DNA of 64,000 bases from NCBI GenBank assembly GCA_028821455.1, contig JAPPGE010000023.1:1-64000 (forward strand), read 5' to 3'. The notes below the pieces were generated by a model that worked only from the letters and a program-made list of their open reading frames with translations, was not told the DNA's origin and did not search any database. Of the stretch, positions 56,302 to 64,000 are shown one piece after another; position 1 is the stretch's first letter; every line of letters begins with the position of its first letter. The position numbers and the translations under genes are program-made. Source of the stretch: a bacterium (lineage in GTDB: Bacteria > Pseudomonadota > Alphaproteobacteria > SP197).

Positions 56302-57732
56302 TCAGAAGCCAAGTTCGGGCCGGCGTTCCGGGCAGTCCAGCCAGGGACGGCGTTCCTCCAGCGCATGGCCGATGCGGAACACCGAACTGTCGGCGAAGGG
56401 CCGGCCGACGATCTGGATGCCGGTCGGAAGGCCGTCAGCGGTCAGTCCCGACGGCACCGCAAGCACCGGCGAATGGCCGAACATGTTCCACAGCACGGTC
56501 ATGGCAGTCTGGGTGTCGGTGACATCCTTGCCATTGACGTTGATGGTGTCCTGCTGCCACGCCGTCGCCGGAAGGTGCGGGCAGGACACCGTGGGTGTGA
56601 TGAAGGCGTCATGGCGTTCGAAGATGGGTCCGAGATGGTCGTTCCAGACCTCGCCGGCGACTTCCAGCGAGCGACGGTAGTCGGCAGCCGTGAAGCGCCT
56701 GGTGGTTGCCACGAGTTCGGGCATGTAGTCGCTGACGATATCGCCATGTTTCTCGAGGGTTTCCGCGAACTCGTCGGCCGCCAGGAACTCCTGACCGCCG
56801 TGACCGAGGCGGATCGCCTCTTCGGCCCAGTCCACCGGCACCTCGGTGATGACCGCTCCTGCATCCTCGAGGGCAGCCAGGGCCTCTCGTGTCTGACGCT
56901 CCACGTCGGCGATGACCTCGTAGCAACCCAGATCGATCGAATAGGCGATCTTCATGCCGGCAATGCTGCCGGGGTCTACCGGCACCGTGATCCTGTCGGC
57001 AAGGCTGTTGTGGTCGAGGGGATGGGAACCCGACACGAGGTTTGCCATCAACGCCGCATCCCTCACAGAACGGGTCATGGGGCCATGGTGCAGGTACATG
57101 GCAAAACTGCTCCTGCCGGGCATGGGAATGCGCCCGAAAGGCGCCTGCCAGCCGACGATCCCGCACTGGCTTGCCGGTTGCCGGATCGAGCCCGTGCTGT
57201 CGCCGCCGGTGGCAAGGGTGGTGGCGCCGGCAGCCAGCGCGGCAGCCGAACCGCCGGAGGAGCCTCCAGGGGAGACGCCATGGCGCCATGGATTGTGGGT
57301 GACGCCCCACAGGCGTGAATGGGTTGTATAGAGCCATCCAAACTCGGGCATCGTTGTCCGGGCGAAGAGGATGGCGCCGGCTTCCAGAAGCCTCGCGATG
57401 TCGGGATCGGTCACCTCGTCGACGTGATCCCAGTAGACCATCGAGCCCCTTGCCGACCGTCTGCCGGCGATGCGCGAAGAATCCTTGACCGCCAGGGGGA
57501 TGCCGGCGAGCGGTCCGGGGTCCGCGCCACCGCCTGTGAAGGCCTGCTCGGCGTCCCTGGCCTTCCGGCGCGCTTCGTCGAAGTAACAGTCGCCGAAGGG
57601 ATTGATGCTGTCCGATATGGCCTCGGCCCGATCGATCAGGGCCTCCAGCAGGTCCACCGGCGACAGAGTCCTTTCTCTGAAGCGTCGCGCCGCCTCGTGG
57701 GCCGGCATGTAACCGAGATCATCGTCGTCCAT
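56302..57732 (-). CDS. Amidase-signature-family amidase
   Basis: This enzyme of about 476 residues has the Ser-cisSer-Lys triad: Lys83 in LAVKDSS, Ser158 in PGGSSGGS and Ser182 in GGDSTGSIR. The usual TDTGGSIR motif is altered to GDSTGSIR, which keeps the nucleophile. It is probably an amide hydrolase for a carboxamide. The ATG at 57732 is internal to a longer open frame but follows family length. It is the first gene of the minus-strand operon, divergent from the PLP enzyme. Confidence 0.9.
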   Translation of the reverse strand: MDDDDLGYMPAHEAARRFRERTLSPVDLLEALIDRAEAISDSINPFGDCYFDEARRKARDAEQAFTGGGADPGPLAGIPLAVKDSSRIAGRRSARGSMVYWDHVDEVTDPDIARLLEAGAILFARTTMPEFGWLYTTHSRLWGVTHNPWRHGVSPGGSSGGSAAALAAGATTLATGGDSTGSIRQPASQCGIVGWQAPFGRIPMPGRSSFAMYLHHGPMTRSVRDAALMANLVSGSHPLDHNSLADRITVPVDPGSIAGMKIAYSIDLGCYEVIADVERQTREALAALEDAGAVITEVPVDWAEEAIRLGHGGQEFLAADEFAETLEKHGDIVSDYMPELVATTRRFTAADYRRSLEVAGEVWNDHLGPIFERHDAFITPTVSCPHLPATAWQQDTINVNGKDVTDTQTAMTVLWNMFGHSPVLAVPSGLTADGLPTGIQIVGRPFADSSVFRIGHALEERRPWLDCPERRPELGF

Positions 57733-57856
57733 CACCTTATCTCCCGTCTCCCACCGGCACCCGACTGACCGCACCACCCGGAAGGGGGATGCGCCGCAGC
57801 TTGACGCTGACCGGGCCAAGACTGCAAGGAAGGGACGTCCGAGAAGAGTTCAACCG

Positions 57857-59029
57857 ATGACACGTCCCAACCGCCCCGGATTCGCCTCCCGCGCCATCCA
57901 CGCCGGCCAATCGCCCGATCCTTCGACCGGCGCCATCATGACACCGATCTATGCCACGTCGACCTATGTTCAGGAGAGCCCGGGTATCCACAAGGGATAT
58001 GAATACTCAAGGTCCCAGAATCCGACACGCGGGGCCCTCGAGGCCTGCGTTGCCGATCTCGAGAATGGCGGCAGGGGTTTCGCCTTCGCGTCGGGGCTCG
58101 CTGCGACATCGACAATCCTGGAATTGCTGGAGTCGGGGAGCCATGTGGTGGCGGGGGATGACCTTTACGGCGGCACCCGCAGGCTGTTCACCGGAGTCCG
58201 CCAGGATAGCGCCGGACTGTCTTTCAGTTTTGTCGACATGACGGACGAGGCGGCCCTGCGCGCCGCCATGACCCCCGATACCCGGATGATCTGGGTGGAA
58301 ACGCCGACCAATCCCCTGCTGTCCGTGGTCGACCTTTCCATGGTCAGCCGCGTCGCCCGCGAAGCGGGATGCATCGCGGTCTGCGACAACACCTTCGCCA
58401 CGCCGTGGATCCAGCGGCCGATCGATCACGGCTTCGATCTCGTTGTCCATTCCGTCACCAAGTACCTCAACGGTCATTCGGACATGGTCGGAGGCCTCGT
58501 CGTGGCTGCCGACGACAGCGGCCTCGTCGACCGGCTCGGATATCTGCAGAACGCTGTTGGCGGCATCCAGGGGCCGTTCGATTCATTCCTCGCCCTGAGG
58601 GGGCTGAAGACCCTGCACCTCAGGATGGAGCGTCACTCGGCCAACGCGCTCGCCATCGCCCGGCACCTCGAGGGGCACCCACGGGTCAGGCGCGTTCACT
58701 ATCCCGGGCTGGCCACGCACCCGCAGCACCGACTTGCCTCGACCCAGATGAACGCCTTCGGGGGCATGGTGTCGGCCGTTCTCGACACCGACCTCGCCGG
58801 AACCCGCAGGTTTCTCGAGACGTGCCGTCTCTTTGCCCTTGCCGAGAGCCTGGGCGGTGTCGAGAGCCTGATCGAGCATCCCGCCATCATGACCCACGCC
58901 TCGGTTCCGCCCGGTGTGCGCGAGGAACTCGGTATCACCGACAGCCTGGTGCGCCTCTCGGTGGGCATCGAGGACGAGGCGGACCTCATCGCCGAACTCG
59001 ACGCCGCTCTCGCAGCCATCGGCTCCTGA
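57857..59029 (+). CDS. Cystathionine gamma-synthase/beta-lyase family PLP enzyme
   Basis: This 390-residue trans-sulfuration enzyme binds PLP at Lys202 in SVTKYLNGHSDMVGG. YATSTYVQESPG and EYSRSQNPTRGALE are typical of the gamma-synthase, gamma-lyase and beta-lyase group. Which reaction it carries out cannot be told from sequence. Its 3' end overlaps the convergent MFS gene by 44 bp. Confidence 0.92.
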   Translation: MTRPNRPGFASRAIHAGQSPDPSTGAIMTPIYATSTYVQESPGIHKGYEYSRSQNPTRGALEACVADLENGGRGFAFASGLAATSTILELLESGSHVVAGDDLYGGTRRLFTGVRQDSAGLSFSFVDMTDEAALRAAMTPDTRMIWVETPTNPLLSVVDLSMVSRVAREAGCIAVCDNTFATPWIQRPIDHGFDLVVHSVTKYLNGHSDMVGGLVVAADDSGLVDRLGYLQNAVGGIQGPFDSFLALRGLKTLHLRMERHSANALAIARHLEGHPRVRRVHYPGLATHPQHRLASTQMNAFGGMVSAVLDTDLAGTRRFLETCRLFALAESLGGVESLIEHPAIMTHASVPPGVREELGITDSLVRLSVGIEDEADLIAELDAALAAIGS

Positions 59030-60497
59030 ACCACTCGGACGTGGCCTGGTGTTGCCCGTGCACACCTGAACGGGTGGGTGCGATGAGGCAGCTGAAGCGC
59101 CATGCGATCCACATCCCGATCAGGGCCGGCGGCACGAAGGCGCCAAAGAGCCATAGTGCGGCTGTCTGGAACTCTCCGGGCTGCGATATCCGCTCGAACC
59201 CGAGCACGTTGGCAATGATACCGGTGAGCGCAGCGCCGATTGCGAAGGCGGCCTGCTGCGTACTCGGCAGCATGGAACTCGCCCGGTCCCTGTCATCGCG
59301 GTCGGCACTCGCGACCACGTGCTTGATGACGTAGCCCCAGATCATGCCGAATCCGGCGTTGCCGATGAAGGCGGATGTGACGACAAACCACAGCGGGCCA
59401 TGGGGAACGAACCACGCCTGCGCGGCGAGTCCGGCCGCCAGCAGGACGCTGCCAAGCCGAATCAGCCGACCCTCGTATGCCGGCACCAGTCCGGACAGGA
59501 AGAATGCGCCGGCTCCCCAGCCGAGCGATTCGGTCACCACCACAAGGCCGGCCTCGAACGATGTCAGACCATACAGCCGGATCAACAGAATGGGGCCGTA
59601 CACGCTTAACGACATCATGGAGAGACTGAGCACGAAGGTCATCGCAATGCCGCATCCAACAGGATGGACGAGGCTGGTCGCATGCTCTGGCAGCAGCCTG
59701 AAACGGCGCGACACCGCGGCGTCGCGCACGGTGAACAGCCACACGCACAGACACCCCGCCAGCAAGAGCACAGCCGAGACGGCTATCGAGCTGGCGGCTC
59801 CCGCAAATGAAATCGCGAGAATCGCGCCGGCGATGAACATCAGGCGCACAACAGGGAGCTGCCTTGCCTCCAGGGGCGCTTCGGACCTTGCCCGGGCGAG
59901 CATCGGATACAGCAACGCCGCCAGCACCAGACCCTGCAATGCGAACGACCAGAAGGCGAAGCGCCACAGACCGGCGGTCGCGAACGCGCCACCGATGAGC
60001 GGTCCGCTGAGCGCGGAAGCCGTCCATGTCAGTGAAAGGCATGCGACGATCCTCGGTATGAGCCGATCCGGGAAGAAGCGGTTCTGGGCGATGAAGACCA
60101 GGGCAACGAGCGCTCCACCACCGAGTCCCTGCACGGTGCGGCCCGCGAGCAGGACTGGCATTACCGGGGCGGCGGCGCATGCGATGCATCCAAGCGTGTA
60201 GAGCAGCGTCGAAACCAGCATGGCAAGACGCAGACCGGCACGCGCCACGAAGGCGCTCGCCGCCGCCGCGGCCACGATCGAGCCCATCAGGTAAAGGGCA
60301 AATGCCCAACTGATGAGACGCAGGCCGCCGATGTCGCCGACCGCCTCCGGGAGGGTCGTCGCTGCCAGCAACGTGTTGGCCGCATGCAACCAGATCGCCA
60401 GGCACATCACGAGCAGCAGGAGCAGGTGCCGGCGCGTGACCACCTCGCGCCAGCTGACGGGCTGCGAGCCCGGAACCGGCAATTCGTTCTTCTGCAT
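58986..60497 (-). CDS. MFS efflux transporter under SoxR control
   Basis: This 503-residue protein has about 14 transmembrane segments as in the DHA2/QacA group. The motif GRTVQGLGGGALVALVFI after TM4-5 is the family drug-proton antiporter pattern. It is divergent from soxR. A 19-bp-spaced promoter with a SoxR box drives it, so it is probably induced by redox-cycling compounds. Confidence 0.9.
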   Translation of the reverse strand: MQKNELPVPGSQPVSWREVVTRRHLLLLLVMCLAIWLHAANTLLAATTLPEAVGDIGGLRLISWAFALYLMGSIVAAAAASAFVARAGLRLAMLVSTLLYTLGCIACAAAPVMPVLLAGRTVQGLGGGALVALVFIAQNRFFPDRLIPRIVACLSLTWTASALSGPLIGGAFATAGLWRFAFWSFALQGLVLAALLYPMLARARSEAPLEARQLPVVRLMFIAGAILAISFAGAASSIAVSAVLLLAGCLCVWLFTVRDAAVSRRFRLLPEHATSLVHPVGCGIAMTFVLSLSMMSLSVYGPILLIRLYGLTSFEAGLVVVTESLGWGAGAFFLSGLVPAYEGRLIRLGSVLLAAGLAAQAWFVPHGPLWFVVTSAFIGNAGFGMIWGYVIKHVVASADRDDRDRASSMLPSTQQAAFAIGAALTGIIANVLGFERISQPGEFQTAALWLFGAFVPPALIGMWIAWRFSCLIAPTRSGVHGQHQATSEWFRSRWLRERRRVRR

Positions 60498-60531
60498 GGC
60501 GACTTTTCCCGTTGCGATGCACCTGGAAGCG

Positions 60532-60562
60532 ATGCTAAAACTTCAAGTAAACTTGAAGTCAA
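60532..60562 (-). promoter_or_regulatory. SoxR-type promoter with SoxR box
   Basis: An 18-bp palindrome CTTCAAGTAAACTTGAAG lies at 60541-60558, matching the E. coli SoxR box CCTCAAGTTAACTTGAGG in layout. On the minus strand it lies between a -35 TTGACT (60557-60562) and a -10 TAGCAT (60532-60537) with a 19-bp spacer, the length that MerR/SoxR proteins correct by distortion. The MFS gene starts 35 nt downstream. Confidence 0.9.
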
Positions 60563-60566
60563 GACC

Positions 60567-61049
60567 ATGCAAACCACGCGTTGGCAGAAAACCAGCCTCT
60601 CGATCGGCGACGTCGCCCGGCGCACGGGACTCAACACGTCGGCGCTCCGCTTCTACGAGGAAAAAGCTTTGATCGAATCGCTGCGCACGCCGGGAAATCA
60701 GAGGCGCTATGCGCGTGACGTGATTCGCCGGGTCTCGTTCATCCGGGCCGCGCAACGGGTGGGCCTGACACTCGAGGAAGTTCGCGCGATGCTCGACGAC
60801 CTGCCCGCGGGCCGACCCCCGACCCGCGCGGACTGGCAGGAGCTTGCGAGGCGATGGAAACCCTGGCTCGACGAACGGATCGCCGCCCTCGAGCGCCTGC
60901 GGGACCAACTCTCGTCATGCATTGGCTGCGGGTGCCTGTCGCTCGACAGCTGTGCCCTCTACAACCACGGTGATGCCGCCGGCAGCCTGGGCCCCGGTCC
61001 GCGCTACCTTCTGGGCGATTCCCCCGAGGATCTGCGGGCCCGCAATTGA
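60567..61049 (+). CDS. soxR: Redox-sensitive MerR-family regulator SoxR
   Basis: SoxR (about 160 residues) senses redox-active compounds through a [2Fe-2S] cluster. The winged-helix domain has TGLNTSALRFYEEKALIES, and the C-terminal CIGCGCLSLDSCALYN motif holds the four cluster cysteines. The ATG at 60567 fits the family; no strong Shine-Dalgarno sequence is visible. It is divergent from the MFS gene and shares its operator. Confidence 0.93.
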   Translation: MQTTRWQKTSLSIGDVARRTGLNTSALRFYEEKALIESLRTPGNQRRYARDVIRRVSFIRAAQRVGLTLEEVRAMLDDLPAGRPPTRADWQELARRWKPWLDERIAALERLRDQLSSCIGCGCLSLDSCALYNHGDAAGSLGPGPRYLLGDSPEDLRARN

Positions 61050-61107
61050 CTGAAAGAGTCTGGTGGAGCACGCGCACTGAAGGACGAATGTCGCTGGCAA
61101 GGCAGCC

Positions 61108-61497
61108 TCAGGGGACGGGCGGAACGAAAGAGCCTTCGTCGCGCAGTGAACAACGATTTCCGTCCGGATCGACGAAGTCGCCGACGGTTCCCCAGATTTC
61201 CCGTCTGATGACGACGCGCACGCCGCGCGCCTCCAGGAGACGGGCGGCAGCATCGACGTCGGCGACGTTGAACCTCAACTTGACCGGACTTTGCTCGATG
61301 GGTCGTCCTCCCGGCATCGCCGTGCCGCCGGCCTCGACCATCAGGTAACTCCCGCCCATGTCCAGGCAGGTGAGCGTGGAATGCTCGTCATCAAGCGAAA
61401 ACAGTTCCGGCAGTTCCAGGATCCGGCGGTAGAAGTCGACACACGCTTCATATTGCTCGGTGAACACGATGATGCCGCTTCGTTTCAGGTCCATCAT
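61108..61497 (-). CDS. VOC-family (glyoxalase-like) protein
   Basis: This protein of about 129 residues has two beta-alpha-beta-beta-beta units. The N-terminal GIIVFTEQYEACVDFYRRILEL and the C-terminal GDFVDPDGNRCSL with a metal-ligand-like Asp/Asn region are typical of the vicinal oxygen chelate superfamily. The substrate is unknown. A second ATG follows the first. Confidence 0.85.
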   Translation of the reverse strand: MMDLKRSGIIVFTEQYEACVDFYRRILELPELFSLDDEHSTLTCLDMGGSYLMVEAGGTAMPGGRPIEQSPVKLRFNVADVDAAARLLEARGVRVVIRREIWGTVGDFVDPDGNRCSLRDEGSFVPPVP

Positions 61498-61945
61498 GGT
61501 TCGCTCTCTGTCCCCGCCTCCGCCACTCGCTCCCGATTCGTCCGGAAGCGGGTGACGCCTCCCACGTCCCTCAGACGCTCGAGAAGCCTCATCTGCCATC
61601 ACTGATCCATGACCGCGCCGTTCTGCTGCTGCGCCGTATGCGACTGGGGACGCCTCGCGCATCCCGTCACCGAATCTCGATCGGGAGTCCGGATCCCGTC
61701 AACCTGCCGGCTTTCGACAAGCACCTTCCTGAGCTGAGCCTCGTCACGACAGGTCGGCACTCGCCTGCCAGCGACACAGGCACCCTGCGCCGATCCGGCA
61801 ATGAACGATGGGACTGCCCTGCAGCCGATGACTGTCTCCCGGTCCGTGATGTGTTGGGTTCTGCCCGAAGTCCTGGAACAAGACCAGTGGAACGGCGACG
61901 CTGCGCATTGCCGACGACACATCCGTGCCCTGCACGAAGACCTGA
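61498..61945. other. Gene-poor stretch
   Basis: This 448-bp gap separates the VOC gene and the indolepyruvate oxidoreductase gene. I see no supported gene; short frames on both strands lack recognisable domains. Confidence 0.4.
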
Positions 61946-64000
61946 TCAACCGGCGTTGCTGGCGCGTTGTTGCCGGTGCTCGTCTTGAGACGCGGCGCTG
62001 CGGAATGCGGCGAGAGCTTCGGCCTCGGCAACTCGGGCCCTGGCGATGGCCTCGGCCTTGACATGACCAAAGCCGCGAATGTGCGAGGGGACGTTGGCAA
62101 GGTCCACGGCGGCAGCATGGTTTGCAGGCGTCAATGCGATGGCAACCTCGTTCATGTGGTCGAAGTAGTCGGAGATCAGTTGGCGTTCCTCGCGCCGTTC
62201 CCGCTGCCAGCCAAAGGGATCGAGAACGCTGCCGCGCAGCCGCCGCATGGCCGCAAGACAGCGAAACACCACGAGGATCCAGCTGCCGAACGTCCGTTTC
62301 ACCCGGTGGCCGGTCGACGGGTCGCGACGCGAGATCAGCGGCGGCGCCAGGTGGAACTGCAACCCCGGTTTGCCCTCGAAGGTATCCCGCAGCCTCTTCG
62401 TGAATGTGCCGTCGACATAGAGCCGCGCCACCTCGTACTCGTCCTTGTAGGACATCAGCCTGAAGGCCTGGCGGGCGACGGCAACGGCAAGCTCTTCCCT
62501 GCCTGGTGCCACCCCGCGCTCGGCGTCCGAGACGCGATGGACAAGATCCAGGTACCGTTCGGCCCACGAACGGTTCTGCCAGGATGCGAGGAAGGCGGCG
62601 TGGCGTTCCACGAGCGCTCCGTGATCGCCGATGTCCGGTTCTTCCCCCGCTGACACCAGATTGCGGACCGCCGCCACGTCATCGGCCGCATGCCGTCCCA
62701 GGAGCACGGCTTGCCTGTTGGTCTCGACGGCAACGCCGTTGAGTTCGATGGCCCTGTCGATGGCGTGGCCCGGGAGCGGCAGAAGACCCTTTTGCAGGGC
62801 ATAGCCGAGCATGAAGAGATTGGCAGCAATGCCGTCGCCGAGCAGACTTCTGGCGAGGCGTGTGGCATCGACGACGTGGATCGCGGCGCTGCCGACCGCA
62901 TCCTCGAGGGCCGTCTCGAGGGCCTCGAGCGGATACTCGAGATCAGGGTCGAGGGCGAAGGCGCCGGTCATCGTCTTCTCGGAATTGACCACAGCCGTGG
63001 TGGTGCCGGGCGCCAGTTTGCGAAGCGTGTCCGGTGCCGCCGCCGTGACCATGTCGCAGGCCAGCAGCAGTCGGGCACCACCGTCGGTGATCCGCGGCGC
63101 GTGAAGCTCAGCTGGAGACCTGGCGATACGGATGTGACTGACCACGGCACCGCCCTTCTGGGCCATGCCGATCATGTCGAGAACCGAGACACCGTTCTCT
63201 GCGACATGCGCCGCCATGCCGAGAAGTGCGCCGACCGTGACCACCCCGGTACCGCCAATGCCCGCCACCACGATGTCCCACGGCCTGTCGAGAGGCGCCA
63301 TGGCCGGTTCCGGCAGGCGTCCTGACGCCAGGGAACGAAGCGCATCCCTGTTGCTGCGGCGCGGGCGGACACCGGTGACGGTCACAAGAGCCGGACAGAA
63401 TCCCTTGATGCACGACATGTCCATGTTGCACGACGACTGATCGATTTGCCGCTTGCGGCCGGACAGGGTCTCGACCGGAACGATCGCCACACAGTTCGAC
63501 TTGAGACCGCAGTCGCCGCACCCTTCGCACACCTCCTCATTGATGACGACACGCTCCAGAGGCATCGGCAGGGTGCCGCGCTTTCGACGCCGGCGTTTCT
63601 CCGCAGCACAGGTCTGGTCGTAGATCAGAACCGTAAGGCCGGGAACCTTCGCCAGGGCACGCTGGACCAGCTCCAGGTCGTCGCGATGATGCACCGTGCA
63701 GCCCTGTGGCCAGCGCGTCGCCGCCGGATACTTCGCCGGATCGTCGGTGACGACACGGATCTCCCGTGCCCCCTCCGCCGCCACCTGACGGGCAATCCGG
63801 GGCGGGCTGACATCGATGTCGGCGCTCTGCCCGCCGGTCATCGCAACGGCATCGTTGCACAGGATCTTGTAGGTCATGTTGACGTTTGCCGCCGCGGCGG
63901 CGCGGATCGCCAGCAGACCCGAGTGGCTGTAGGTGCCGTCGCCCAGATTGACGAAGACATGGTCCGTGGCAACGAACGGAGCCTGGCCGATCCATGATGC
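61946..64000 (-). CDS. Indolepyruvate ferredoxin oxidoreductase, fused subunits, 5' end outside window
   Basis: This is the C-terminal 684 residues of a fused enzyme normally about 1,150 residues long. It decarboxylates aryl pyruvates such as indolepyruvate and passes the electrons to ferredoxin. The TPP domain end is visible as WIGQAPF and NLGDGTYSHSGLLAIRA at the right edge. The 8Fe ferredoxin motifs CEGCGDCGLKSNC and CNMDMSCIKGFCP follow, then the gamma-type domain with GIGGTGVVTVGALLG. The gene runs past 64000, so its start is not in the window. Confidence 0.93.
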   Translation of the reverse strand, partial: ASWIGQAPFVATDHVFVNLGDGTYSHSGLLAIRAAAAANVNMTYKILCNDAVAMTGGQSADIDVSPPRIARQVAAEGAREIRVVTDDPAKYPAATRWPQGCTVHHRDDLELVQRALAKVPGLTVLIYDQTCAAEKRRRRKRGTLPMPLERVVINEEVCEGCGDCGLKSNCVAIVPVETLSGRKRQIDQSSCNMDMSCIKGFCPALVTVTGVRPRRSNRDALRSLASGRLPEPAMAPLDRPWDIVVAGIGGTGVVTVGALLGMAAHVAENGVSVLDMIGMAQKGGAVVSHIRIARSPAELHAPRITDGGARLLLACDMVTAAAPDTLRKLAPGTTTAVVNSEKTMTGAFALDPDLEYPLEALETALEDAVGSAAIHVVDATRLARSLLGDGIAANLFMLGYALQKGLLPLPGHAIDRAIELNGVAVETNRQAVLLGRHAADDVAAVRNLVSAGEEPDIGDHGALVERHAAFLASWQNRSWAERYLDLVHRVSDAERGVAPGREELAVAVARQAFRLMSYKDEYEVARLYVDGTFTKRLRDTFEGKPGLQFHLAPPLISRRDPSTGHRVKRTFGSWILVVFRCLAAMRRLRGSVLDPFGWQRERREERQLISDYFDHMNEVAIALTPANHAAAVDLANVPSHIRGFGHVKAEAIARARVAEAEALAAFRSAASQDEHRQQRASNAG

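Noticed and set aside
54191-56680. Plus-strand open frame of 829 codons opposite the CocE-type hydrolase
   Set aside because: The opposite strand encodes a clear alpha/beta hydrolase. This frame is a high-GC shadow with no family features.

Overview
The window is GC-rich, densely packed chromosomal DNA and looks alphaproteobacterial. Three conserved blocks point that way: a Suv3-type helicase, S4-domain protein, ferredoxin and CarD series (31606-37657); cysG-DUF2849-cysI-DUF934 for sulfite reduction (44083-47935); and bamD-recN-ligA (31348 down to 25004). Several GbcA/MttB-like one-carbon and amine genes would suit a free-living or host-associated Rhodospirillales-type heterotroph, but the order is only an inference. 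I saw no rRNA, tRNA or CRISPR array.

Layout. 1-2974: a mobile segment with two tandem tyrosine recombinases, whose right end appears to have cut off the 3' end of a FAD-dependent oxidoreductase (2975-4045). 4055-14361: a minus-strand run with an amide/urea-type ABC transporter (binding protein, two permeases, two ATPases), formamidase/acetamidase, two Rieske oxygenases, a cupin and a serine hydrolase. 14383-16249: prfC and a small overlapping gene. 16360-19138: a secreted DsbD-N-like protein, a NYN-domain nuclease and a PD-(D/E)XK-like nuclease. 19366-24999: 3-hydroxyacyl-CoA dehydrogenase, urease accessory genes ureEFGD without ureABC, an EamA transporter and an enoyl-CoA isomerase-like protein.

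25004-31348: the ligA, recN and bamD housekeeping block, interrupted by an AAA-DUF4143 gene preceded by three 23-bp-spaced repeats. 31606-38530: helicase, S4 protein, TerB-like protein, ferredoxin, an XRE regulator, a DUF2061 protein, CarD and a degenerate metallophosphoesterase. 38549-43936: carbamoylase/allantoate-type amidohydrolase, M48 peptidase, hotdog thioesterase, flavin amine oxidase and an Lrp regulator. 44083-47935: siroheme and sulfite reductase genes. 47936-48589: a scar with a broken ridA copy and a GMC-oxidoreductase remnant.

48590-57732: an MFS transporter, then a compact minus-strand operon (amidase, CocE-type hydrolase, MttB-family methyltransferase, Rieske oxygenase, D-2-hydroxyacid dehydrogenase, RidA) that reads as a catabolic route for an N-methylated and acylated/amidated compound. 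57857-61497: a trans-sulfuration PLP enzyme, an MFS pump controlled by a divergent SoxR with a clear SoxR box, and a VOC protein. 61946-64000: the 3' two-thirds of an indolepyruvate ferredoxin oxidoreductase gene running off the right edge.

The recurring theme is nitrogen and one-carbon scavenging: amide/urea uptake, formamidase, urease maturation, carbamoylase, amine oxidase, three Rieske oxygenases and an MttB-type methyltransferase. No single feature is certain to be a new system. The best leads are the MttB-Rieske operon, the AAA-DUF4143 insert with spaced repeats, the dual recombinase element, and the pseudo-phosphatase next to CarD.
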